A stretch of 64,000 nucleotides of DNA from Sclerotiophoma versabilis (lineage: Eukaryota > Ascomycota > Dothideomycetes > Pleosporales > Didymellaceae): positions 682,001-746,000 of the forward strand of contig JAAROD010000076.1 in NCBI GenBank assembly GCA_012274445.1, given 5' to 3'. Position 1 is the first letter of the stretch. Each line of letters opens with the position of its first letter. The position numbers were made by a program, and so were the translations under genes. Positions 41,399 through 51,489 of the stretch are shown piece by piece. Under the pieces are notes generated by a model, which was given only the letters and a program-made list of their open reading frames with translations, did not search any database and was not told the origin of the DNA.

Positions 41399-42120
41399 AT
41401 TGTGGGAGCCAGGATGAATAACAGCCTTCCTGTAGAAGAGCGCACATTCATCTTTGCGCCTTAGGACTTGGTAGTAAGGGTTATAACGAGCCTGATAGAT
41501 GTTTGTAGTGGTCGTGTCAGAAGATAAGCTTCAAACTAGCAACGTGCCAAGTTGCTGGTCTGAAACACGCTACAACCCATGCACAGTAGGCTGCTCCCCA
41601 AAGGCCCCAGCTTGATTCCGTTAAAGTCACAGGTAGTGATTTTGTAATAACGCCTTTAGCCGCATCTGTGTAAATAATCGAGTTCGGGAAATTGATCTCA
41701 TAATCTACTTTTTCCTATCTGGGTAAGCTCCCTGTCTTATGCAACAATGCATCGTCCATTGCACTGTCGATCATTGCACGAGCACTGGAAAACCTGAATT
41801 GTTACCCCGCATCGATGTCTGAGCATGTCAGGTCGTTGCATGAAAGTTTGGCTAGGCCTTGTTGCCTGATCCGGAAGTCGTGATAGAGTGATCATGTCGC
41901 AGCCTCTGTAAATCTCCGTTACGACGCCGTACCGACTGAAAGCAAGTCTTTTTATATAATGAGAGCGAGTCTCGGTTTCTGGTCTCTTCTCTAGATCAGT
42001 GTGGTTCCCTTCCATTACACTTGCACAATACCTGTCTTTCGCAATTCTCCAGATCTCTGACCATCACTGTTTATTCCCTTTCTTTATCTCGAGTCCATCT
42101 AGGATCACCCTCCTCACAAG
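41399..42120. promoter_or_regulatory. Divergent promoter of the AP-1-like and beta-propeller genes
   Basis: 722 bases between divergent starts. The bZIP reading frame stays open without an ATG up to about 41530. A TATATAATG TATA-like element at about 41952-41960 is about 160 bases upstream of the beta-propeller ATG. Confidence 0.45.
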
Positions 42121-43426
42121 ATGACAATACTTTCGTTGAAAGCTCTTTTGCATTTTGCTATCCTGGCATCACTGGTAGCGGCCGCTCCCCACCAGCGACA
42201 CGGCGCTGCACGAGGTTGTGGAAGTCAGTCGTCGCAACAGCAGAATGCTGTAAAAGTGGGCAAAGCGGTCTATTTCCTAACCAACGACGCGGAGAATTCA
42301 GTCGTCGCATTGCCCATCCACAAAGATGGGACAGTCTCGGGTGGCACCGTGACAAAGACAGGCGGGGCGGGTTCAATAGCTATCGATGGAGCTACGATGC
42401 AGCCAGGCACACCCGATGCTCTGGTTGGACAGTCATCCTTAACGGTAGCTGGCAACGTAAGTAATTATAGAAACTCAGAAGAGATTTGTTACTCACAATC
42501 GTAAGAACCTTTTCGCCGTAAATGCTGGCTCGAACACGCTCACTATGATGTCGATCTCATCCTCTGATCCGACACGGCTCACGATGTTGGGTAAACCCGT
42601 TGCAATTCCTGGTGAATTTCCCAACACGGTTGCTGCCTCGGCGAAGAACAAACTTGTATGCGCGGGTACCACAGGGGCCGTAGCTGGAGTATCCTGCGCC
42701 CGATTTTCCGCATCAAATGGCTTGGGCCAGATGGACGCCCTCCGGAAGTTCGACATCAACCAATCAACGCCTCCTGTAGGACCCACAAACACCGTTTCGC
42801 ATACCTTCTTCTCCAACGACGAGTCGATGCTGTTCACAACAGTCAAGGGCGACCCTGCTGTGAACAACACCGGTTTCCTGTCCATGTTTCCTGTCCAGCA
42901 AGCTCCTCATGGCATCTCGGACCTGTCCACTCAGGAGACACGAAGCTCCCCGAACGGAACAGCAGTAATGTTTGGCTCTGCTCCTATTCCCAACAGCGCG
43001 AATCTGTTCGTGACAGATGCCTCATTTGGCGCGGCCATCTTATCTATAGCCAAAGACGGCCAAGCGTCCTCCGTAAGCAAGCAAGCAATTGACGGCCAAA
43101 AGGCAACCTGTTGGGCAACAATCTCTCATTCGACAAAATCGGCATTCGTGACCGACGTGGGAACGAACCGCGTAGTAGAGATGAGCTTACAGGATGCGAG
43201 CATCATCCACACGCTCGACTTGTCCGCTGATGGCGATCCTGGGCAAATCGATTTGAAGAGCGCGGGGAGCTTTGTCTACGCGCTGTCTCCCGGCAATGGG
43301 ACAACAAATGCTGCCGTCACTGTGCTGGATGTGTCTGGTGGTCAAGGTTCGATGAAGAAGCTGCAGCGTTTTGACTTGGCCGGTGTTGCTGGGAAGACCG
43401 CTCAGGGCATGGCAGTCATGGCATGA
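42121..43426 (+). CDS. Secreted beta-propeller protein (lactonase/3-carboxymuconate cyclase-like)
   Basis: Probable extracellular protein of 418 residues; exons 42121-42456 and 42506-43426. A signal peptide (MTILSLKALLHFAILASLVAAAP) is followed by repeated beta-rich segments with a common pattern: AVYFLTNDAENSVVALPI, NLFAVNAGSNTLTMMSI, NLFVTDASFGAAILSI, SAFVTDVGTNRVVEMSL and FVYALSPGNGTTNAAVTV. Such blade repeats are typical of seven-bladed propellers in the 6-phosphogluconolactonase/3-carboxymuconate-cyclase superfamily, whose secreted fungal members mostly lack proven activity. The intron ends with CGTAAG, a weaker acceptor, but joins VAGN to NLFAVN in frame. No metal-binding residues can be assigned with confidence. 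Confidence 0.85.
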
Positions 43427-44128
43427 TGAGAATACGCATGACGTTGTAAGCAGCGCTTTACTGGCTCTTGGAGAAGGCTTGATGCCATTTTCTAGCGTAA
43501 TTTAGCTATAATAAACACAGATTTGAAGACTTGTAACGACTGCATCCCAGCTTCTCTGCAACATGAGAGAGAGCGAACTTTGGAGCGCGCTCGGGGCGTC
43601 AATACGCAGCCCTACTATACCAGTCCCATCGTAGCATCGGTGTAAAAGTGGGGAACAAAAGTTCTGCTGCCAGTCTGAGCCAAGTTGAAATAAACCTCGA
43701 AACATCCATTTGTAGGTCCCAATATCTTCGTGTCGATATCTACACTAACATAGTAAAAATATACTCCATATTCATGTTCATCAGGAAACAGCTCAACACC
43801 TGCACAAGAATATTCTTCGTGTAGTAATCACACTTTTACCAAGCTCATATTGCTGGAGATATGATACCTACGAGGTAAGCAACAAAATGGGAAATGCTAA
43901 CTTCCGTCAGAGAAAGGTCTTGCGAAACAGAAAAGTCAAGGCAGGGCTGATAAGGTCCCATGTCTAGCGCTATTCACATCGGTTTTGGTTTTGGCAAGAT
44001 TCACCGTGAAGAATGACTGCAGACAACCCTTCTTCACTGGAGCACAAAAGTATCGCACCCTGTGGAGTCTTCCGAACGGATACAAAATCGTACCTAAAAT
44101 CGAAACACCGACAAAGCGATTTGCAGCT
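43427..44128 (+). promoter_or_regulatory. Intergenic region upstream of the Gln-rich gene
   Basis: 702 bases. The reading frame of the next gene is open for 48 codons before its first ATG but starts with TTG. AT-rich around 43735-43860. No separate gene seen. Confidence 0.4.
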
Positions 44129-45778
44129 ATGTCTGCAGAAAAGCACCCTATAACGCATCACTGGATTAAACAAACACTGCTACCATTTCTCCTCTATGCA
44201 TTCGCTTCAACGCTCCCGCATCCTGTCGATATCTCGGAGCAGATCCAGCGCTCCATTCACTTCAGCTTGCAGAAGCCAGACGACCCCAGTGATGGCGACG
44301 ATCTGGTGTTCGAACGCATCTACATGGCCATCATGCACAGACACAAGAACTTGGCGCCTGATCTCGAAATGGTTGTAGATAATCTGGAGCCACTTGCGAA
44401 GTACCTCATTCGACGAGCACAGCTCAAGGGTCCGTACGAACTATTGGGAAGATCCGAAGTTGGAAGTGGTGATTGGACAGAGTATGAGCGGTATAGACTG
44501 GCCAGGCTTGCTCTTGAGCCTGAAGCAGCAAATGAAGGTGCGTCACCTGCGAAATAGCGGGTGAGACTTTGGCTTACCCATATACTAGAGCTTCGTCCAC
44601 CAGTGCGACCGCCTACTGCACCGATGAAATTACCTCCAGCCGACGATGAAATCGATCCGAGACTTGTGTATGCGCAACAAGGCCACTTCGCGGCAACAGA
44701 TGTCTCAGCGCAGCTAACAGCAGACGAGGACAGCTACTATCGGCGCCAAAATCATGACTTCGAACAGTATCATTTACGCAACCAGCAACAGCAATTTTAC
44801 AGCCCCACAGTGGCAGCACAAACCAGCGATCTATCCGACAATCTACTTGGAACAAACTATACAGAAATTCCCACGACATGTGCCTTGCTCTACCAGCGAG
44901 GACAGCAACAGCAGTTGCAGCGACTCTCAGCATCGACTTCCATGTACATAAAACAGTACGCAGTTCCATTACGACGAACAACTCCGAACCCGCAGTCTTA
45001 TCCGCAGACGCAGGATCTACAGCCTCAGTCAGCGTTGTCGAGTGCATTCATAGAGGGTATCTCCATGCAACCATACTCAGGTATGCAGCACACAGCACAG
45101 CCCCAGCCAGGTTCACACCCATCAATCCAGTACCAAGGGGTTCAACACCAACCGACCCACACGCCAGGAGCGCAGCAACAGCCAATTCAGCCAACCCAGC
45201 CATGTCCCCAACATCCACAACTCCCTACGCTGCTCCCTCAAGCTCCAGCCATCTACACCCCTTCACTACTACCACACCCCAATCTTGCGCCTACTCAGAC
45301 TCGAAACATGGTTCAAAGCAGTGACTTTGCTCACCTACGCGGCGTGGACTGGTCCACCGCCGCACAGCAACGCGCTCGCGAGATCGCATTGAGAATAACG
45401 GCGCAGGAGCGCGACAGTATGGCCCAAGATATCATACAGCGACAACAGTCCCTAAGAAAACTGGCAGCCATGGCGTCTAGGAGGGGTATGTACGATCCGA
45501 CAAAGCGCGTTCCCGACGCGCCTGCTCAAGGTTTGTCTGCCCGGCCGCAATCCGCCATGGCATATGGATATCCCAACGCTCGAGCCGACGCCGATGCTGC
45601 TATTGTGCCGCTTGAGAGTGCTGTACATCCAGCGCATGCCCCTGCCAATAAGGGATACGAAAAACCTCAGCCCTCAAACGAAAGCAGCGTTGGGAAGCTC
45701 GGAGTACCCACTTTGGCGCAAGTGCGGAGTCGCTACCATCCCCCGCAGGACTTGCAGGGCTTGCAGGAAGAACTGTAG
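44129..45778 (+). CDS. Gln/Pro-rich protein of unknown function
   Basis: A 532-residue protein from exons 44129-44537 and 44589-45778 (51-base intron, phase 1). The N-terminal 135 residues form a folded, helix-rich region (PITHHWIKQTLLPFLLYAFA, LVFERIYMAIMHRHKN, YEYERYRLARLAL-like charged helices). Residues about 150-385 are low-complexity, rich in Gln, Pro, Thr and His. A helical charged segment (about 395-440, QQRAREIALRITAQERDSM) precedes a Pro-rich end, ...DLQGLQEEL. The composition resembles a transcription or RNA-associated co-factor, but there is no named domain. The stop is TAG in the context CTG TAG CAA CAG, and the frame stays open for 51 more codons (45779-45931) to a second TAG. 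Confidence 0.8.
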
Positions 45779-46419
45779 CAACAGACAAAAAAGCACACTC
45801 CATCTCCAACTCTGTCTGCATCTGAAACGCAATTGTACGGCACGCAGCAGAACGGCATAAAATTAGAAGCTCATCCCGTGGTATCCGCCCCCTCAACATG
45901 GAGACAGCAGGAGCAGTTTGAAAAAGAGAGGTAGTGTAGTGGGCACTAGGAAGGATCATGCTCAGGGTGAAATGCCGATGGGGCGAGGTGTTGGGGTGAG
46001 AGGATGGCGTGGAAGAATTTTTAGCATCTTCAGAAATCTAAGAGTCTTCAGAGTCTTCAGATGGACGGCATGGGAACTGTAGTAATTAGGTGCCAAGCGC
46101 GCAAACTCCAGCATCACCCTGCACTCAGACAAGCAAGTAAGCTCCAAATATCGAGTGCATGAATGTCTGCTTTCAGCGAGTGCAGGCTTCGAGATAAATG
46201 AGTATTGTGTAACGGAAAGTAAAAAGTGAAAACTTGATACGGATGGATGTAATTGATAATATGGAATTAAGGGTATCATTTCGTCTCACCTCGTGTCTAT
46301 TCCTCCACAACTCCCTCCATCCTACTTCATACACTTCATACACTTCATACACTTCGTACACTTCATACACTTCGTACACTTCATACACTTCGTACACTTC
46401 GTACATTTGGTACGTTTCA
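45779..46419. other. 3' region with possible in-frame extension and a 9-base satellite
   Basis: Bases 45779-45931 continue the Gln-rich gene frame past its stop, with similar composition (Gln, Thr, Ser, Pro). The rest holds no supported gene, and ends in a nine-base tandem repeat next to the stop of the ERCC6L2-like gene. Confidence 0.5.
46324..46413. repeat. Nine-base tandem repeat (ACTTCATAC/ACTTCGTAC)
   Basis: Nine clean units plus a degenerate tenth (ATTTGGTAC). The variable sixth base runs A,A,A,G,A,G,A,G,G, so the middle also reads as an 18-base repeat. A nine-base unit keeps frames open on both strands, giving spurious Phe-Ile-His and Tyr-Glu-Val proteins. It lies 6-96 bases past the stop of the ERCC6L2-like gene, in its 3' UTR. 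Confidence 0.95.
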
Positions 46420-49400
46420 CTACCGAGAATTCACACCCACATCTCTACCCAGCTCCCGCCGCCTCCCCCTATAGAACCTCTCCAGCATCTTCCGCCGCTC
46501 AGCCTGCGTACTACTTTCGACCAATAGCGCGAACTCAACTACATCTTCGAACCCCATACTCTCCGCCATGGCGCGGAATTGCCTTTGTCGCACACGCGCG
46601 TCGGGTCGGTAGCGGTAAGGAATTTTGAACTCGGGGTTGCGTTTACTTTTGCTGCCTGATGGTGTCTGAATATCCTGCTCTTCGTCGCTGTCACGGTCTC
46701 CATCCTCATTCGCGTCTGAGTCTTCGTCCAGTGTTTGGAAGGCTAGAGGATGGTGCTGCACGTGTGTCGATTGTCGCGTTTGGTTCTGGTGGTGATTTTG
46801 GTTCTGGCTCTGGCTCTGGCTCTGGCTCTGGCTTTGACTTGCTTGAAATACCCGCTTTCCGGACAGATCGATATCGTTGCGCAACTCGATTGCTTGCCGT
46901 CCCAGACGTGCTTCGACTTCGGAGCGGCCGATGACCTCGGAGTTTTCGTGCGTGTATTGGACGCCTGCTTTGGCGAGTATGGCATTGATAGGATCCGCGC
47001 TGAGGGTTTTGCGGGAGGGTTTGTGACCACGTGAATGTCTCTTTGCTTTTTGTTCTGTGGTCGAGGACCGGGATATGAGCGTGTCTGCAAGCTTTTTGAT
47101 GTTCGCAACGTTGTCGTCGTCGATACCGAGATTTCTGTTACCCAAGATGTCTTCATCATCGTCGGATGAGTACTGCGTCTCGTCGAACTGGAAGTCGACG
47201 GCCTGCACGCCCGCGCGTGATTCGGCGACGTTGGTCTTGTGCATGATGTCCCTGAGCAGGACACTGTTCTCCTGGAACGTAAATAGGTTCTCCAGCCCAA
47301 ATAACTCGCCTTTCTTGCTTGCCTGGTCCATCACACCCTTGAAGTAGCGCCGCTCTTCAGACGCGTTGTACCCGATGTTGGCCTGTTGCTGTTTGTAGAT
47401 CTGCCGCGCGTACACTATCTCTTCGATCGTACCCGAGGATACGAGGCGGAAAACTTCAACATCGCGCGTCTGCCCGATGCGATATGCGCGGTCTTGCGCC
47501 TGCAGGTCGTACGCGGGGTTCCAATTTGGGTCTACAACGACGACCTTATTCGCAGACGTGATGTTGAGTCCCACGCCGCCGGCCTTGGTACTGATCAGGA
47601 ACACGAACTGCTCTGGGTCGGCGTTGAAGTCGGCGACGGCTTTGGCGCGCTCTTCGTATTTCATGCTGCCGTCGAGGTAGGAAAAGTTGTACTTCGTACC
47701 GTCAATGTCGAAGAGGCCACGCAAGAGCCGCAGAAGTCGGACGGAGTGTGAGAAGATAAGGACTTTGTCGCCGTTGGCATGCCAGAAGTCTAGTAGGCGG
47801 CGTAGGACTTTCCATTTCCCGCAGAATTCGCGCTGGGATTGATTGAGGATGGCATCTCTGTTGCGCCAGAGTTCTCGAAACGTATCGGGGCAGGCCATCT
47901 CTAGGGTTTGCAAGTCTTTGGCTTGCTTTTCTTTGGTGTCTGTAGATGAAGGGACAACGAGGGCGATGTGGTTTGCAAGTTTCTGCAGCGTCACCATGCA
48001 TGGAAACATGAACTTCGCCCATTTCTCGTCAATCCCAAGTATGTTCGTGTAGCAGCACCAGCCTCTCGATTTACCAGACTGGCAATCACACGGTTCTTTT
48101 GCTGTGCGAATGTACTCACATCTATCACTTTCAAGGAACGTCCGATATGCGTCTGCCTGAGTTTCAGTAAGCTGGCAGAAGACGACACGGTCACTCTTCT
48201 TGGGCAGCTGATCAGCAATAAGCGTCTTCATTCTGCGAAGAAACACACTGGGTAAGATGTTATGGACAAGCTCCTGAGCTCTGCTCCGCGAGTCGGCGAG
48301 CTGGGCATTAGTCGCATCATGAGCTTGACCCAGCTTCAACGGGAGACTTATTGTCTGTTTCCATTCCTGCGCTGATCCGTACGCACCAGGTCGTGCCCAG
48401 TTCAGAAGGTTCCACAACTCTTCGTACTTGTTCTGAATGGCAGTGCCGGTGAGGCCGATACGACAAAGAGCATTGATTTTGTTCATCGCAATGGTGATCT
48501 CTGATGACTTGCTCTTGATCGAATGGCACTCATCTGCAATGACACAGTCCCAGTCGATCGTGTTGACTTCGCTCTCGTTCATGCGGTAGGTATTGTAAGT
48601 TGTAATCATAATCTCCAGCATGCCCTTCTTTGCAGCGCCGAGTACGCCTTTGCGGTCTGCGACATTGCCGTGGTATCTGTATACTTCCCACCATCCCCAC
48701 TTGGAAAGCTCGTCTTCCCAGTTCTGCATGAGCGTGCCTGGACAGACAATTAGTACTCGGGGGTACCAGCGGCCGTCGCCATCGCGGCGGATTTTCCGCA
48801 TACATTTCGCGTCTCGCTTTGTTGCTGTTTTGCCGAAAGCTGCCGTCAGAAACGCAATGACTTGGATGGTCTTGCCCAACCCCATGTCGTCGCCGAGAAT
48901 GGCACCGGTTTGTCTGACAAAGCGCTCGTGCAGAAACTCTACACCTTCGACTTGATAGTCACGCAGCCACTGTGCGATAGGCGCTGGGATAACACCTCCT
49001 GACTCGCGTAGCCTCATCTTCTTCTTCCCGCGTTGTGGCTTGACAGCCTTGTCGAGCTGTGGCTTCTCTTCCGTCTCTGAGTCCGAGAAATCGATGTTCT
49101 CGAAGCTAGGGGGGTATCGAAGCCCTGCCTCATGCAATTTCTTGAGGTGTTTCTGGCGGGAGGCAATGTACTCAGGAATTGGATCATCTAAATAAGTGGC
49201 ACCATCGGCATCCTCAGCGACAGAATCAGTACTGAAAGCAATGTCGCGGCTATGGGCTTGTTTTGGCTTCGGTAGGGGCTTCCGGCCAACGATGCTAGTC
49301 GCAGCAGCAGCCTTGGACTTCTTTTGCTGACGGATGCGTACAGTTTCTGCTGCGGCGCGCTTTCGTTTGAGGGTCTTGCGGTTCTTCCAACTATCGTAGG

Positions 49401-49806
49401 CTGCTCGAGTGTCCTCTTCAGACCACTCAGATTCTACTCCAGGTTCGTCATCGTCGGTCTCCGATTCTGCAGCCTGCAGCTTTCGGGACTTTGGAGCTGA
49501 GTCAGATATTTGACCGCCGTCGAAATTCTCATCTACGACCTTTCCGCTGTTTGTCGTTCTGTCAGCATCTTGCGACTGGGTCTGTGTTTGAGTGAGGGCT
49601 ATTAAAGTGTCAGTACCAAGCTAGTAGTTGCGAGGGTGACGTGATGTATGACCTTCAATATATTGCGAGAGGTCCAGACCCTTGCGAGACGACTTGATGA
49701 TGTCGAATCCATCATCGCTTTCTTCGCCGCTGACAGCCTCGCTCTCGGCGAAGGATTGCAGAGCTCTGTGATATTCTTTGTTGGATTTTGTGCGGGAGGA
49801 CGACAT
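46420..49806 (-). CDS. SNF2-family ATPase, ERCC6L2/Rad26-like
   Basis: Chromatin or DNA-repair translocase of 1110 residues; exons 49653-49806 and 46420-49598, intron 49599-49652. The N-terminal 205 residues are acidic and basic by turns with a TQTQTQSQ cluster. The helicase core starts near residue 260 (WLRDYQVEGVEFL), with Walker A DDMGLGKT near 288-295, the DExH box DECH at 407-410, GLTGTAIQN, then helicase-C motifs ISTKAGGVGLNIT and QAQDRAYRIGQ. C-terminal to it, THENSEVIGRSEVEARLG resembles the HEBO segment that marks ERCC6L2, which is why I prefer that subfamily to Rad26/CSB proper. Six SQ pairs follow near residue 990. ERCC6L2 acts in genome stability and end joining in animals; the fungal role is inferred. 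The start follows a CCACC-like context. Confidence 0.93.
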
Positions 49807-50203
49807 GGTGGCAGTGAATGGGACTGAGGAACCCCAGACCAAATGCAGGTCAGCCGGGATCTAGAGTCAGTTGATTGGCCATATCCCAGGTTCAATCAAG
49901 ATGAGAGGTAGCATTGTCGAAGAAACGCGCCTCACGGAGATCGCGTCAACGCGCTAGCGCGGTAGCACGTGAACGTAAAAACGGGGCTCTTCCCAGCTTC
50001 CTGGGAGCCTGTCCGAGCTTTGACCGCTCTCCAAAATATCGAACTTAGCGTCATCAATGCACTTTCACATTCCACACGTCAATTGAGAGACAGCCGCTGC
50101 TCGAAATCTAGATCCCTCCATATAGCTGCCCCCACAAGCCACTAAGAAAGAGAAGGTCCATTACCATAACCACGGTTGACGAATCTCCCTCCACCCACCC
50201 ACA
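49807..50203. promoter_or_regulatory. Divergent promoter of the ERCC6L2-like gene and rrp41
   Basis: 397 bases between divergent starts, about half of it GC-balanced with a TAGCGCGGTAGCACGTG stretch near 49955, including a CACGTG E-box. No gene seen. Confidence 0.45.
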
Positions 50204-50959
50204 ATGCCTCTCGACACATCGACATACTCGCTCGCCCTCCTGCGCCTCGACGGTCGGCGCTGGAACGAACTGCGGCGGATCCACGCGCAAATCAGCACGC
50301 AAGCCGCCGCTGACGGGTCGTCCTACCTAGAAATGGGCAACACCAAGATCCTCTGCAGCGTCACAGGGCCGCACGAGGGGCGCTCCAGCGGCGCACGCGG
50401 GGGAGCAAACGGACAGGCGAAACTCGAAGTCGAGATCAACAGCGCGGCATTCAGCGGCACAGACCGGCGGCGCAATGCGCGTAGCGACAAGCGGACAAGC
50501 GAGATGGAGCACTGTCTGCGCGAGGCGTTTGGCGGCGTAATCCTGGGGCATTTATATCCGCATTCCACCGTCACAATCAATTTGCACGTTATTAGCCAGG
50601 ATGGCAGTCTGCTGGCGGCGTGCATCAATGCTGCTACGCTTGCACTTATCGATGCGGGCATCCCGATGACGGACTATCTTGTTGCTTGCACAGCTGCGTC
50701 GAGCGCGTCGGCGAGCGCGGCAGATAACACAAGCGCAGATGATCCGCTGCTGGACTTGAATACGCTGGAGGAGCAGGAGCTGCCGTTTCTGACAGTGGGC
50801 TGTTTGGGCGAGAGCGACAACGTGGCCGTGTGTGTTATGGAGACTAGGGTCAGGATGGAGAGGCTGGAGGGCATGCTCGCGGTGGGGATTGAGGGGTGTA
50901 AGAGGATGAGGGGAATACTTGACGGCGTCGTCAAAGGCTACGGGAAGAGATTCGGATGA
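50204..50959 (+). CDS. rrp41: Exosome complex subunit Rrp41 (Ski6)
   Basis: RNase PH-fold subunit (251 residues, single exon) of the nuclear and cytoplasmic RNA exosome, which processes and degrades RNA from the 3' end; in eukaryotes this ring is a catalytically silent scaffold. Supporting motifs are RLDGRRWNELRRI at the N-terminus, GSSYLEMGNTKILCSVTGP, the conserved REAFGGVILGHLYP and DGSLLAACINAATLAL, and the C-terminal domain up to GYGKRFG. A short low-complexity Ser/Ala insert (about 165-185) is a local feature. Length matches the family. The Met is the first in a good context (CCACAATGC). Confidence 0.95.
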   Translation: MPLDTSTYSLALLRLDGRRWNELRRIHAQISTQAAADGSSYLEMGNTKILCSVTGPHEGRSSGARGGANGQAKLEVEINSAAFSGTDRRRNARSDKRTSEMEHCLREAFGGVILGHLYPHSTVTINLHVISQDGSLLAACINAATLALIDAGIPMTDYLVACTAASSASASAADNTSADDPLLDLNTLEEQELPFLTVGCLGESDNVAVCVMETRVRMERLEGMLAVGIEGCKRMRGILDGVVKGYGKRFG

Positions 50960-51489
50960 GCCGCGTATTATGGGAAGATGCTACGAGAAAAGCTCTTTGA
51001 ATGCTGCGAGCAGACGACGTGTTTCCACTCCTAACGAGGAAGGAAGCGGCTAAGACGCAGCTACTGTAGAGATCCTGCGACAACTGCTACGTCGCTCCTA
51101 CACGGGAACAGGTTCGCTGAGCCGCTGCAGTACGGTGTAAGCTGTGCCTCATAGGAACGCCGCGCTTCGAGGCCGCAACAAGGAGCGCCTGAGGAAAGCA
51201 CATCGATGTGCTCTGGTGCCTGTATAACCGTAGCAGAATCAAGACATTATGAGGCTTCACATTCTCTCCAACACCACAAGACCCACTGAGTCGTCTGCAT
51301 TTTAAGGAAATATTCTACGATCTGCAACACTCAAAAGCAGACCAAGTTATTTCCCTCGATGATCAACATCTACGAGAGACGCAACAAGCATGCAAAAGAC
51401 GAAGCAATATGCGTAGGGGATCAAAACATTATTGTACTAACATAACGCTCAACTACTACACATTACATTACATTACAGTCACTCACACC
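50960..51489. other. Convergent 3' region with (CATTA)n
   Basis: 530 bases between rrp41 and the lipase gene, which converge. A short (CATTA)3 repeat lies near 51461-51475. No gene seen. Confidence 0.5.

Noticed and set aside
43985..44128. N-terminal extension of the Gln-rich protein
   Set aside because: Frame is open but starts with TTG and lacks ATG; no splice junction supporting it was found.
46173..46628. Tyr-Glu-Val and Phe-Ile-His repeat proteins on opposite strands
   Set aside because: Pure by-products of the nine-base satellite and antisense of the ERCC6L2-like C-terminus.
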